64,000 nucleotides of DNA from Lasiosphaeria ovina. Taxonomy: Eukaryota > Ascomycota > Sordariomycetes > Sordariales > Lasiosphaeriaceae. The notes below the pieces were generated by a model, which did not search any database, was not told where the DNA came from, and saw nothing but the letters and a program-made list of their open reading frames with translations. Positions 12,447-23,405 of the stretch are shown here, piece after piece. The translations under genes and the position numbers were made by a program. The stretch's first letter is position 1, and every line of letters starts with the position of its first letter. The stretch is taken from positions 1,922,001 to 1,986,000 of the forward strand of contig JAULSN010000003.1 of assembly GCA_033439765.1 (NCBI GenBank), read 5' to 3'.

Positions 12447-13040
12447 CTATAGAATTGTGATGATGCGAGGCGTTACGTTTTGAAATGCACGTCTCTGAAT
12501 GCATAAGATGTCCTCCGCGAGCGAAGATACGGCCGCATATTCCCCTATTCGGTGCACATCGTCCTTTTGCGGGGGCTCGAAGAAGACCCCGATCCGCCGA
12601 AAATTGTCCCCGTCTCGAGTGGCGAGGATGAGCCCAGACGGACCGACATCCATTTCTTCGTCAAAGGTGCAGACCTGAAGACAGTAGATATTGGAATTCT
12701 CGATAATGCAATCCAAGGTATTATCCCTGAAATCCTCGAAGATGTTGGCGAGGCCAAGATCAAGAAGCTCGCCGCTGGACGAAGAAAGAGCTGAAAGGGA
12801 TGGTTTTGACCCTGAAGCAGGCAATAAAATTTCTTGCAAGTGCCCACTGATGACAACAGAATCAGAGACACGGAATCTCGTATCAACAGAAATTTCGCCT
12901 CTTGGAGTTGTCGAAACCGATTGCGATTCATTTGGCCGCAATACCCAACTAACCTGCGCAGTCAGAACATCAAACACGCATCTCAAGAAAACCCTCATCG
13001 TTTGCTGTCCCCCTGGGTAGCCGCATACGCCCCCCCTTTC
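12447..13040 (-). pseudogene. 3' remnant of a HET-domain gene
   Basis: About 190 codons resemble the C-terminal third of HET proteins: SGHLQEILLPAS, then an acidic stretch, NSNIYCLQV, GPSGLILATRDG and NFRRIGVFF, ending at a stop at 12447. The HET core (SHCWG, WIDSLCI, WTLQE) is absent upstream, where the tail of a DUF2278 gene ends at 13075. I infer a truncated remnant left by deletion or rearrangement. The reading frame stays open upstream only because it overlaps that GC-rich gene. Confidence 0.6.
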
Positions 13041-13074
13041 ATCGCTCGCCAACAACAACAAAGCAAATAAACCC

Positions 13075-14232
13075 TCAGCTCCTCGCGCCCTGCTGCTCAA
13101 AGTAGACAAGCACGCCCTCCTTCCCGGCCTGCTCCTTGGAGTAGCTGACCGCGTGCACGAGCTTGCCGTGGGCGTCGCGTAGCGTGATGGAGCCGCCCTT
13201 GTTGCTGAGCGGCACGGCCGGCACGGCGACGGCCCGCTTGCTGTGCGCGGGCACCTGCACGGCGCGCAGCGTCTGCGCCTGCCCGGTGCCGTTGGCGATG
13301 GTCCAGCCCTCGAGCGCCACCGGCTGGTCGCCGCGGTTGAGGATGTACACGGTCTCGCCCTGCCCGTGCGCCGCGGCCGCCTCGTCGGGCCCGACGGGGT
13401 TGACGAGCGCCGCCTGGATCGACACGGCGAGCGGGCGCGACGGCGGCTGGGGTCTGGTGCCGTCGTCGTCGCCGGCCGGAGGTGCCGGAGGCGTCTCGGT
13501 TTCCGGGTCTGTCTGTCCCGACAGCAGCTGGGCAAATGTCTGACCAATGGGCTGGCCGCCATCGTCGGTCTGATATGTCTGCACGGCAAACGCCAGAAAG
13601 ATGCCCTCCCAGTGGTCCGAGAAGGCGATGATGATGCCGCCGTCCTGGTACGTGCCGTTGTCGCCCTTCCACTGGCCCGCATTGCCCTGGTTCATGTGGA
13701 TGTCGTGGATGCCCTGCAGCTTGCTGCTGGCCGGGTACTTTTGCCCGTAGATGTAGATGTCGGCGCCCTCGGCCACGGCCCGGTTAAGGATCGGATTCAG
13801 ATACCCGAGGATGTCGTGCGGCCCGCCCGTGGTGGCGGCAGCAGCCGCCCCCTCCTCGTGCGACGCTTCGCTGCCGTGCGACCGCTCGGCTTGCAGCTTC
13901 TCGGCCTGCGACTGGTTTGACACCAGGATGCCCTTGTGCACGTCGAGGAAGTTTCCGCGCAAAAAGTCGAGGCCAAGGCTGTTGGGGCCCTGCTGCGCGT
14001 AGAAGCCGGGGTCGAGCGTCGCCAGCTTCTGCACCACCGGGTGTGTCTGGTCAAAGTCGCGCAGCAGCCAGTACACAAGGCGCTTGTCCTGCGACTCGGA
14101 CTGGATATTGACCGCCGCATCCAGCCCCGAGCTCTTGCCGTCGGTGAAGGTGATGTGGCCGTGTCCGGGCTTCTGGCGACCGTCCCATTTTGTCGCGGTG
14201 CCTTTCCAGACTCCATATCGCGGAATGGGCAT
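13075..14232 (-). CDS. DUF2278 (YukJ-like) protein with lamin-tail domain
   Basis: Single-exon gene of 385 residues. Residues 1 to about 230 match DUF2278 of bacterial YukJ: MPIPRYGVWKG at the start, GHGHITF, YWLLRDF, LDFLRGN, then a Gly/Asp-rich end with IHDIHMNQGN and GGIIIAFSDHWEGIFLAF. A Pro-rich linker follows, then a C-terminal lamin-tail-like beta domain (ETVYILNRGDQPVALEGW, GGSITLRDAHGKLVHAVSYS). DUF2278 plus a lamin-tail domain also occurs in bacteria, so an old transfer from bacteria is possible. The biochemical role is unknown. The start is placed at the ATG beginning MPIPRYG because that is the conserved family start; 64 upstream in-frame codons are unlike the family. Confidence 0.85.
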   Translation of the reverse strand: MPIPRYGVWKGTATKWDGRQKPGHGHITFTDGKSSGLDAAVNIQSESQDKRLVYWLLRDFDQTHPVVQKLATLDPGFYAQQGPNSLGLDFLRGNFLDVHKGILVSNQSQAEKLQAERSHGSEASHEEGAAAAATTGGPHDILGYLNPILNRAVAEGADIYIYGQKYPASSKLQGIHDIHMNQGNAGQWKGDNGTYQDGGIIIAFSDHWEGIFLAFAVQTYQTDDGGQPIGQTFAQLLSGQTDPETETPPAPPAGDDDGTRPQPPSRPLAVSIQAALVNPVGPDEAAAAHGQGETVYILNRGDQPVALEGWTIANGTGQAQTLRAVQVPAHSKRAVAVPAVPLSNKGGSITLRDAHGKLVHAVSYSKEQAGKEGVLVYFEQQGARS

Positions 14233-14907
14233 GATGGGCGGCGGGGTAGGTGATACTGGCGGGAATCGCAAGATGATTGACGTATTTCTGTTGGAGAAAT
14301 CCCAAAGTTGGTCGGGATCTGTGTTGCGAGGAACAAGCTGATTAGGGAAAGAATTAGGATTCTTCGATATGAGGGAGCCCAGAGGGGAGAGCGTGGGGTT
14401 TAGAGTAACGATGCTTGACAGCAAACGCTCCGCATTTGTGTCCGAGGAGAGCTGTGTCTCAGACAGAGAAGGGGGGGCGACGGGTCAAAGCTGCCGTCCG
14501 TTCAGCTCGCCACAGTTGGAAAGTGCGTTGGTGTGATTGCGAGCTAGGAGTGCCTCCGGCCGAGAGGCGCCCAGAGCATTAGTTGCACTTGGCAGCGATT
14601 GGGTCGGTGAAGACCAAAGGCTGAACACAAGTTCCGACGTTTTACCCTTTCGAGACACATTTTCTGCTCGCCGGCTTTTTCAGCCAGCCCTATGGGGATA
14701 CACCGTGCCAACGACCGGTCTAGACCTCAGCCACCCGCAGGAGAGAGGAATGTGGGAGGGTGCTTCACGTTGCTGCGTCCCGCGTTATGGGTGGTCAGCA
14801 AACAGTCGAGCACGTTACACCAATTATGTCGCAGTCACATCCGGATGTAAGACGGGGAAAGCAGCAAGGCATTTGAGGGAATCGCTCGTTCGCTATTCTA
14901 CACGACC
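14233..14907. other. intergenic, no gene seen
   Basis: This is the upstream region of the DUF2278 gene. Open frames exist but none has recognisable content. Confidence 0.5.
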
Positions 14908-17036
14908 TTACGTCTCGCGGGTCTTCCTGAACATGACTAAGGCGTCCCGATCCACCATGATGGACTTGTGGAAACCTAGCATCTCGTCAACCAATATTCC
15001 TAGTTCGGGACGGTAGTCTTTTGGTTCGGGGCGGTAGAGCTCTGTAACTTGTTTCTTCAAATGCTCTTCGTCATGGAAAGTGTAAAAGTTGCTGACGGTA
15101 CCCACAGGACACACTGAATCTATATCAACGAGAACCGTGTCATTACCAATGCTGCCCGGTCCCATGTGAGGTATGTGGCGCGCCACGCTAACATGCGCCG
15201 AGGTCTGAGCCTCTCCTTGGCGCAGGCATGCTTGGCTAAAAGACCAAGCACCGTTCTGGTGGGATACTCGATGAGGACCGGAGAGAAGCGCCGGCCCACC
15301 CACGGGGCTGCCGAGAGTCCTATGCTGCACGGTAACATTGCTGCCAAAAGTGTCACGCTATGCAGCAACGGTCGCGACTAAGGCCTATCTATGGCCTGCC
15401 GGAAAATGTTCTAAGGCTGTTCTATTCTGTGGCGTTCGGTCCTCCTGTCCACTTCTTCGTAAAATATTAGATGATGGATGTGATAAAGCCCCCTCAGAGT
15501 CATTTTCTTCGAGGTCCCGTGGCGTTCATTCAAACCTCGTTTCGTCGGCCTGTTTGTGGTGCGTCTCAACATTCGACCCGCAATCCTTGTCAATCCAATC
15601 ATATCGCCAGGCGTCAGACGCTTGAACTTTCCAGTTGCTGTCTGGCGAAGTGCCATATTTCGACAGCTCTCCACCCCGACCAGACATTATCCATGGCCCA
15701 TAGGAATACCCCATACATGGTGACTCTATTAGAGGTAAATATCGTCAGCTCTGCTGACCTCGTATGAAATCTCAGTTACCAGGACGCCATCAAGTTGAAT
15801 GAGGTGGTTGAACCCGTATGGGGATGTATTGGTCCCGAGGGGCTCACCAATCAGTTTTAGAAAGTCGCCCAGACACTCGGGATCTGGCTGTTGGAGAGAC
15901 GGTAGCCATGCCTCGGAAAATTCGGTTACGCTGGCGTCTGTCATGGAACGAGCGAACTTGGAGGCAAAGGAGTGCCCAGAGCAAGATGTCTGGTGCTCAA
16001 AGCCGACAAATATCTCTCTGAAAGACATAGCCTCTGCGTTCCTAGGGAAGTGGTACCCCGGAAACTGTGGCATGGTTGCGAATACATAGTCCCTACACAT
16101 ACTGGCAGTCCCCTGCGACATCATAAACCACCATTTGTGCCCGTAAGCGTGTATGTCGGCGGACCGGTCTGGAAGGGGAGCTCGGGTCGTTTGATTGTTT
16201 CCTTGAAGATGTACGCCCGAACAAAGTTGGCAGCCCCAAGGGCCGCATCGCTTCCTCATCTTTACTATGAGTAGCCATCGCTCCCTCGGCGAGATAACGC
16301 AAGGATTGAACGATCCTATCTCCGTTGGCAACATGCCGATACGGATCAAAGGGCCTCTCTGGGTCTGAACAAAGTTTGCGGCTCATCTGCTTGCTGTCAA
16401 TACGGCAACCGGCGTCCTTCCTTCTATGAATCGATAGGGGGTATGCTTACCGTCCTTGATGGCTATAAACTGTATTGCATGAGACAGTAGACATTCCTGC
16501 AGGGTCCAAACACGCTGTAGATATGCCTCCTCCATAACATAGTTGGCATGTTCGCGAAAGTGATACACGAGACGACCCAAAATAGAGTGGAAATCAACGA
16601 CCCCGACACAGCTTCTTCGCAGCATCTGTAGATGCCATTGTTCTCTTGAACGGCGATCGTTCTTACGGCGTCTCTGAAAATCCGAGGTATCGACGGACGG
16701 TTGCAATAACCTCGGCCTGGTCCCTCTAGTTGACAGTCAAGGTATACATCCAGAAGGGGAGGTCACCAACCAGCCCTGGTAATTTGAGCTCAATAAATTT
16801 CGCTTTCGCCCTCGATGCTTTGACTTCGTTGTCGATTCCGAGAATACGTAGCCAATCGACCTCGCCCCAGCAGTGCGATATAGCTAGATACTAGAGTTTT
16901 CCCGTGCGCTCCTTGAAGAGCACCAGCTTGCCGTCGACGTATCGGGCAATTGAACCTCTGGGCCGTCGGGAATTCGGAGGCTGTCCTCATCGGGACCATT
17001 GTCGCCTTCAGGCACGGGGCGTTGAGGAGCATCCAT
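14908..17036 (-). pseudogene. second HET-domain gene, heavily broken
   Basis: ATG at 17036 starts a short N-terminal segment. After a frameshift comes RYVDGKLVLFKERTGKL, an in-frame TAG (16893-16891), then YLAISHCWGEVDWLRI, the HET signature. A second in-frame TAG (16728-16726) follows LPFWMYTLTVN where related proteins read NQRDQ. Further frameshifts are needed to reach FRDAVRTIA, then VVDFHSILGRL and RVWTLQECLLS (16383-16620), and then DYVFATMPQFPGYHFP (15729-16349). A C-terminal stretch at 14908-15330 probably belongs to it but is less certain. Both TAGs sit where CAG is expected. The gene cannot make a HET protein without many corrections. Confidence 0.8.
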
Positions 17037-17613
17037 TGTCTAAATAAACAAGAACAGCGAAGTTACAGAAACACGAGACGAAGAGAAAATCCCGCAGGAT
17101 TGGATTTGGGGTGAGTGAGAGGTTAAAGAATGTACAGCTGGCTGGTGGGCGCGGGTGCTGCCTGTCTCCGGTTGCAGCCTATCTCAGGTAGTACCTTCCA
17201 AGTTCCTCTGATACTGGTTGCTCCGTCTGCACTCTGAATCGTACCCTGTGCACGGGCCGTTGTGCACTTTGAGCGGATTCCGACTTGAAATGCAGAGCAT
17301 TTTGAAATTTCACATGATCCAGGCCAATAATTCCGAGCCCTGACCCAACACCGGTCCTTTGTCCTTATCTCTGTTATATCAGCATCTTCTTTATATGCCA
17401 AAATATCACAATTCTAGGACCACGGAGTTACTCTCGAAATAAAATACCAGGACCAAATTCCGAAAAAGCATTTTGAGTTGGAACAAACTTTACTATGCCA
17501 CCGAAATAAAGTCAAAACAAGACATTAACGTACCATAGTACAGGCAGAAACTAACATTCTTTACCCTTACACCAGCAAGCTGCAAATCCCCACGTCCATC
17601 ACCAGCCTAGCAC
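17037..17613. other. intergenic, no gene seen
   Basis: No open frame with recognisable content. This holds the 3' flank of the AA9 gene and the upstream side of the broken HET gene. Confidence 0.6.
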
Positions 17614-18472
17614 TCAACACTTAACCGGCGCCGGCCCAGGGTTGACATAACTCGTCGGCGCGGGCCAGTACAGCTGGAACAAGATGCCGGGGTCTGTAGC
17701 AGCATACGCGCCAGGGAACGACACGAGGCCCCCCGCGTTCAGCGTGCCGCTGCCGCCCGTCACGTTGATCTGCGCGCAGGCAATGTACAGCTGGGCGCCG
17801 CCGAGGCTGCCCGCCGAGTGCAGCGCGATGTGCTCGACGCGCAGCAGGTACTCGCCGCTGGCCACACAGGCGGGGATCTGCACTGTCACCTGCGGTTTGC
17901 CTAGAGTCCAAGATATTAGGGCCGGCTGGGGTTGTGGTGGTTATCCGAGGTGGTTGGGTTAAGAAGATTTGGAAAGGGAAAGCAAACGCACCGGCGCTCG
18001 GCCAGGTAATGGCGCTCGTTCCCAGCCCACTCGGGCCGTCCTGGTAGATCTTGAACCACACAGCACCTTTGCCGTCGAAGGTGGCGGCTGTCTGGCCGGC
18101 CGGTGCCTTGGCCAGGTAGAAGTGCAGCGGGCCCGGGTGGCTGACGGACGTGTCGACGGTGAAGGTAAAGTTGCCGCCCGCAGCGACGGTCGCCGTCTTG
18201 GGCGCCGGCGTGCCCGGCGCTAGCTCGTAGCACGTCATGGCCGACGAGCTGACGTCGGTCACGGGCCCGTGCGAGAAGTGGTTCTCCGTCATGCGGATCG
18301 TCTCCCACTCGGCTGATGTCGACGCGCCGACGATGCTCTTGGGGAAGGTGTCTAATAGATGTAAGTGGTTGGGTCAGGGCGGTTCGTTGCTCGCTTTGGG
18401 GGCGTGGAAAGTCAGGGAATTACAATGTGCGCGAGCACTGGCCGCGGCCAGAAGCAGAGCCGTTAACTTCAT
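17614..18472 (-). CDS. AA9 lytic polysaccharide monooxygenase, secreted
   Basis: Three exons on the minus strand: 18472-18424, 18351-17992 and 17900-17614, with introns of 72 and 91 bp, giving 231 residues. A 15-residue signal peptide ends in ARA, and cleavage exposes His16 (HYTFP), the N-terminal histidine of the copper-binding histidine brace. The second brace histidine is His88 in SHPGPL, followed by FYLAKAP. His164 and Gln173 (LHSA, GAQ) and the axial Tyr175 ([10 protein letters not shown]) fit the AA9 active site. The C-terminal SFPGAY and LYWPAP motifs are also family hallmarks. These enzymes oxidatively cleave cellulose or related glucans in plant cell walls. There is no cellulose-binding module. 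All catalytic residues are present, so it is probably functional. Confidence 0.93.
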
Positions 18473-19608
18473 TGTTGTTCTTTATGATGGTCTTGGCTGA
18501 GATATTTGATCCTGTCTAGCAGTGAGATATGTGTCAAAGCCGTTATATGAAACTCGACTAGGGAGACCAGAAGAGGCCACAGGCAACGAGTTAGTTATAG
18601 GCAACTGTTATGTGCCTATTGTGTTTCCTGACGCGATTTGCAGTGCGTGCCATCCGGAGACACGAGCTCCATCCGGGAGGCGAGAAGACCCATTGGCCGG
18701 AGTAGTGCCAACGTGTGGAGAAGGCACGCGCAGGTAGGTGACGTTGCCAACTGCCATGTTGGTAAAGTGCCCGGAGGTGAGGTGGCAAGGTCCGCCAAGA
18801 CATGCCGACGTACTTGGGTGGGCGTTATTAGGATGCAGCCCTCTGGATGACCAGAACCCGGTTTCGAGCTGCAGCTGGGGCCGAGATCCGTGAGAAACGG
18901 CAACCTATGTAGCACACATCTGGCGCTTCATGCGGCAAAGCGGTCCCTAACCTGCTGCCCGTTTTGGAAAATGTGGCTCTCATTTTCCAGATCAACGTAG
19001 TATCCAGTGAGTGTCCGGGTGTATTTCTCGGTACGACATCTTCCACAATTACCATTCCTGGACGAGTCTAGGGCCGATTACCCGGCTTCTTCTTTCTGTG
19101 TTCTGAGTACCTTAGGTAATTACCACGTAGTCACAACCCCCCACCTCCATTCGCCCGCCCTGTAGTCCATGTAACTGGGAATGTACGAAGTAAAAACGCC
19201 AGGCAAACTAGCCTAAGCATCTTGAACTAACTATGTAAATTGAGCTGTCGCTAGTTAACATGCCTAGGCGTGTCAAAAGCTCGTTGTTGACGTAATTACA
19301 TGATTGGGGCTTGGGAACGAAAGGGGTGGTCTTTTTCTAATCATATTGCTGTTTTGGTTTTATTGTTTCACCGCCCCAAAATCAACGACCACCTATTGTC
19401 CTAGTCAAATTATCCCACCACTTTTGATCAGTCCAGATCAACCCCGGCTGACGTAGGTTTACCGATTGATGTAGCTCGTCCTTGTGTACCTAGGTAGTTT
19501 GCAAGGAAAGGGGCAGTCACTAAAATTGATGCTGGCAACCTACTGTATTAATGCTGGCAGAGACTGGCTATAATTCACACACAGCTGCAACCTTCTTCAC
19601 TCAGCGAC
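18473..19608. other. intergenic; AA9 promoter side
   Basis: No supported gene. Short frames on both strands lack motifs. The AT content rises towards 19.1-19.6 kb. Confidence 0.55.
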
Positions 19609-21024
19609 TCAGAGAGCAAACCGCTGCTTCGCTTTTTTAAGAGCGGCATCCACCGCAGCCCATCCAGGTTCCTCGATAAGTCGGCCCTTCCGAGTAAAGG
19701 ACGGCAAAAAGAAGCGGATGAGCCTCTCGACGAACCGGTATCTCCTCTGCCCGAAGCCGACATGTACGGCACGATCGATGCTAGCCATGAACTTTTGAGG
19801 TCCTTTGATGCCGCCGGCGGCGTTGAAATTCACCTGGAGACGCTCGTGTTCTGGGAGGGTCTCGAGGTAGGCCGAGAACCCGTCTTCCGTGCACTTTCCG
19901 ACATCGATCGAGATATGGAGAGGTACCTGCGGTTCTGTTGCGAAAGGTTCAGTGGGGAATTGGCGTTGGACTTCGGGTTGCGGCGCCTGCGGTTGTGGCT
20001 GAGGTTGCGGTCCGGTGGCATCACTGCTGTCAGAATCACTGCTGCTAGAATCGCTCCTGTCGCTTGGCGCCGGTGCTTGCTTCCTAGAAATATGACTCTC
20101 TGCTGTTTTTCGTTGGCTGACATGACTTGTCGGCGTTTGCGGCTCAGTGCTGGCGCTTTTAGCGGACCGACCCTCGGCAGGGTTGTTCGTTGGTAGTTGA
20201 TCGGGGTTGGCAGTATTGGAATCTGCCGGACCAGCCTCTTCCTCCAAGTCTTGTCCATGTGTAGGTGGAGAGGCGGGCTTTGCCATTGCCGTACCGATTC
20301 CGGAGATATCGGCGAACTCTCTAGGCATGCTCCGCTGAGCACTGGAAGCTTCAAGTTGATCTAGGGACCGAGCCAACGTCAACTGGATGTGGCGAATGTC
20401 GTCCAAGTTATCCATCTGCTGCTGATGTACTTTCAGCAATCTCTCTACATTCTTGTTGTTCCTCCCTTGTAGGTTCGCCAGATCTTGAAGAGCTCTCGAA
20501 ATCCCGCTTCTTCTTGTTACTCCACATGTAAAACGGATAATGAATTTCGGTGTGGGCAACGTGAGTACGTACCTCTGCCACATCACGGACTGCCGGTTGA
20601 GGTGACGTGATTTTGACGATTCAACCTCCTTTAACCATTCTCTGAAGTTGCTGATCCTATCATTTCCTTCCACCATCTGCTGGATGGTGGAGCGCTGGAG
20701 CAGGTCGGTTAAAGCGAACATGGTTTTGAACACTCCCGTATATCCGTCTTCCAGGAGACGCCTCAAAGTTAAAGTGTCTGTGTCTGCATGGCTTTGATTC
20801 GCTGCTTTCGCGATCATGTTTAAATTTTCATGATTCTGGATGAGACTTCCTATAGCTTCCAACATCTCTATTTTGAGGAGCCACCCCCGCTCGAGGTCTT
20901 GACCTAGAGCGATCGCCCGCGCGTAGCCTCCCAAGATGACGGCGACGGCGAAAGTCAAGATGCCAATAACACTAGCTGTAATGGAGAGGGTGCTGTCTTC
21001 GGCCATTGCGGCATTTATTTGCAT
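19609..21024 (-). CDS. membrane-anchored coiled-coil protein, unknown function
   Basis: The frame runs from ATG 21024 (MQINAAMAED; a second ATG lies at 21006) to 19609. A 60-bp intron at 20572-20513 (GTACGT...CAAG) is likely and keeps frame. Near the N-terminus is one hydrophobic segment (ITASVIGILTFAVAVILGG). Helical, coiled-coil-like sequence follows, then a low-complexity Ser/Asp/Pro/Gln linker (SDSSSSDSDSSD, PQPQPQPQAPQP). A basic folded-looking C-terminal region (HISIDVGKCTEDGFSAYLE ... RFFLPSFTRKGR) ends it. I do not recognise the family. Proteins with one N-terminal membrane segment followed by helices are common in fungal death-signalling and uncharacterised families, but no motif ties it to them. 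Its frame is intact, unlike the nearby HET genes. Confidence 0.75.
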   Translation of the reverse strand: MQINAAMAEDSTLSITASVIGILTFAVAVILGGYARAIALGQDLERGWLLKIEMLEAIGSLIQNHENLNMIAKAANQSHADTDTLTLRRLLEDGYTGVFKTMFALTDLLQRSTIQQMVEGNDRISNFREWLKEVESSKSRHLNRQSVMWQRYVLTLPTPKFIIRFTCGVTRRSGISRALQDLANLQGRNNKNVERLLKVHQQQMDNLDDIRHIQLTLARSLDQLEASSAQRSMPREFADISGIGTAMAKPASPPTHGQDLEEEAGPADSNTANPDQLPTNNPAEGRSAKSASTEPQTPTSHVSQRKTAESHISRKQAPAPSDRSDSSSSDSDSSDATGPQPQPQPQAPQPEVQRQFPTEPFATEPQVPLHISIDVGKCTEDGFSAYLETLPEHERLQVNFNAAGGIKGPQKFMASIDRAVHVGFGQRRYRFVERLIRFFLPSFTRKGRLIEEPGWAAVDAALKKAKQRFAL

Positions 21025-22334
21025 TCCGCCGTTCGGAGGCGGTGTCGAGACGAAGTTGAGCTGAAATGCGGGGTAGATAATGTTGTGTTGTGTTCGACAA
21101 TAAGACAAGACGAATCTGGCCCTCTAGAGCCGCCCACGTGACCTTGCTCACCAATCTGTGCTGAGTGGGAGCTGTGTGGCTGTAACTGCTCGATTCCGGA
21201 CAAGGAAAGGGAAATACGTGGTGTCGATTTTGAGGTTGTGTGCGCTTAGCGGCGGAATTGTACAATTTGGCCCCACAGGTCGAGGCAAGGCGCAGGTTGA
21301 AGGCCGAAAATCTAATTACGCTAGGTAGGCTATATCGAAAAGTACCAATGTACTTCTTTCTTTGTTAGTTCATTAACTCTGTCAAGAAAGCGACTTCAAC
21401 AAGCTACTTCATCATAATTAATAGTCTAAAGCCATATACACAACAAGGACAACGACAACTACAATGATAACGATACTTTGCGCAGGTGCCTTCCAAAACT
21501 TTGCGGCCGGCACCTTCCCATGTACCGCCAAAAGAAACCCCCCAGCCTCTTATATTCTATCAGGACCCAGAAAATAACCCACAACCCTGTATTTGCTCTC
21601 TGCCTCCGTTGCTTATGAGGTGAATCTGCTGGAATATCCTTCAGAAAGGCATGGTAGCTTGTCTTTCTCGTTAGAGTGCGGTAGTAATCTAGGTACATTT
21701 GTAATCTTAGGCGAGTAAATTCCAGGTGCGGGAGTCCCCGCTTCGGACCCTATGTTGGAAAATGGAGTACACAAGGGATAGGAGAAAAAGTAGAAACTGT
21801 GCATGGTTAAAAAAGAGCTTTGATCTGCGTACCCCCCTGGGGGTCACTAGCACCTGCCAACGCAGGGGCCGCTTTTTGTGTGGCAAAATGCTGTATTTCA
21901 TGGCAGCTACCTAACGGCCTACCGGGCACTAAGGAAGCCGGGCAAAGTAAAGATAACACTATTTACACTTTCATATGCCTACCTTTCTCGTAGTTGGTGG
22001 TTTAAGGTCTGTATACCTAGGCTCGGTGACCTTTCAGGCGTAAATTAGGCCCTGAGTAACTCAAATGCCTGCAGCCCCCTTGGGGGTATGTCGAATTTGG
22101 TTAGGGTACCTAGATCAAAGCCGTAAAAGAATTCCTGAGTCAAATCACAAGTTTTACGTTTTCATTGTACGGGACAAGCACAGACCAGCCAGGCGCCCTT
22201 ATATTAAATTTCCAATCACCTATTTAGGGCGCTGCCTTTTCCCTCTTCTACTTCCACATCGCTTTGGCTGTTTGACAACACAGCCGTCACCTTGCCTCTT
22301 CATCAAGACGTAAGACAAGCGAGCTACTGGCATC
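21025..22334. other. AT-rich intergenic DNA
   Basis: No gene is supported. The region is AT-rich with scattered short frames only. Confidence 0.6.
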
Positions 22335-22871
22335 ATGTCAGCACCAAGCAACACACCCTCGCCCGCATCGGGCCCTGTTCCGGCTATGCTGAGATTGTCC
22401 GCCGAGACGGTTATGGAAATCCAACGCTATTTTGTTCCCGCCGGCGCCCTCACGATCACCCTTGAGCCCCACACCGGCGGACGCTGGTATATGCCACGGC
22501 AGGAAACAGGTCCGAGACGCCATGTCATCGAGAGCCGCGCCACGCTCAGAGCCGCTTGTCGAGCATGGCGAGCGCTGTCGGTGCCTGCCCAGATCTTGCT
22601 CTATAGTAAGATCATCATCACCGACTGCCGAGGCCTTTCGTACATGTCTTGAGCCATGTTGTATCGTCAAGAGGGAGGCCATCTTGTACTTACTATCAAT
22701 ACGGCATTCGGACTATCCTGTGACTATCTTGGGAAATACCGAACTCTTCCTTGGATGGCGCTTCACAGCATTTCTGACGAAGAGCGCAAAGAGACGGGGA
22801 TAATGAGTGTTCGGATAATTGGCGAGGCGCCAAAGGAAAGGGGGCGGGGGCTTTGCTGTAGGATCCGGTGA
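22335..22871 (+). pseudogene. F-box-like gene remnant with in-frame TGA
   Basis: The N-terminal part carries an F-box-like pattern, LRLSAETVMEIQRYF followed by TLRAACRAWRALSVPAQILL and YSKIIITD, as in fungal F-box proteins that recruit substrates to SCF ubiquitin ligases. The frame is interrupted by TGA at 22650-22652 and continues open in the same frame to 22871 (AMLYRQEGGHLVLTINTAF...). A CGA-to-TGA change is the simplest explanation. The product is also far shorter than typical F-box proteins (usually over 400 residues), so it is a truncated remnant. The F-box assignment rests on pattern only. Confidence 0.55.
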
Positions 22872-23405
22872 GATCCCTGGACTATAACTAGCCATGGGCC
22901 ATAACATGAGATACATTGCTGAATCCGGTCGATAGTTGCCTAGTTTAGTAAACCTTTCCCATCATGATAATAACCTAACAATGGTGCCCAATGATGCAAT
23001 TAAACAGCCACAGCCAGTCGCTAGTCTCCACCCTTTCAGCTCTCACTGGAGAAGAATTTGCGTCATAGTTATAACCCAAGCAGCCAGATGCAAAATTTCT
23101 TGCGGTTCTGAGAGAAGTTTGATGTTCAATTCCGAATTTACAACACGACTCCCCCAGGGCCTAGTTACAGGTCAAAGAACTCTGGGAGTACTTCCCGCCA
23201 CCTTGAACAAGAAAAAGAGTAGAATAAAACAAAAAGAGAGGAGATGCCCAAACCCAGCCCAAAAGCTCCGCATCAAAGAAAATACTCTAGCCATTCTAAC
23301 CTGGATCCAAAAACGCCGCTCAGTATGCATGCACCCAATAACCACATAACTAAATACCACCAACACCATAACAAATGCCACACACTCCCCCTTATACCGC
23401 CCTGA
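22872..23405. other. intergenic, no gene seen
   Basis: No supported coding sequence. This includes the 3' flank of the carrier gene. Confidence 0.6.

Noticed and set aside
13041..13682. Upstream half of the long minus frame ending at 12447
   Set aside because: It overlaps the DUF2278/lamin-tail gene in a different frame and is Arg/Pro/Ser-rich noise; only the part below about 13040 looks like HET.
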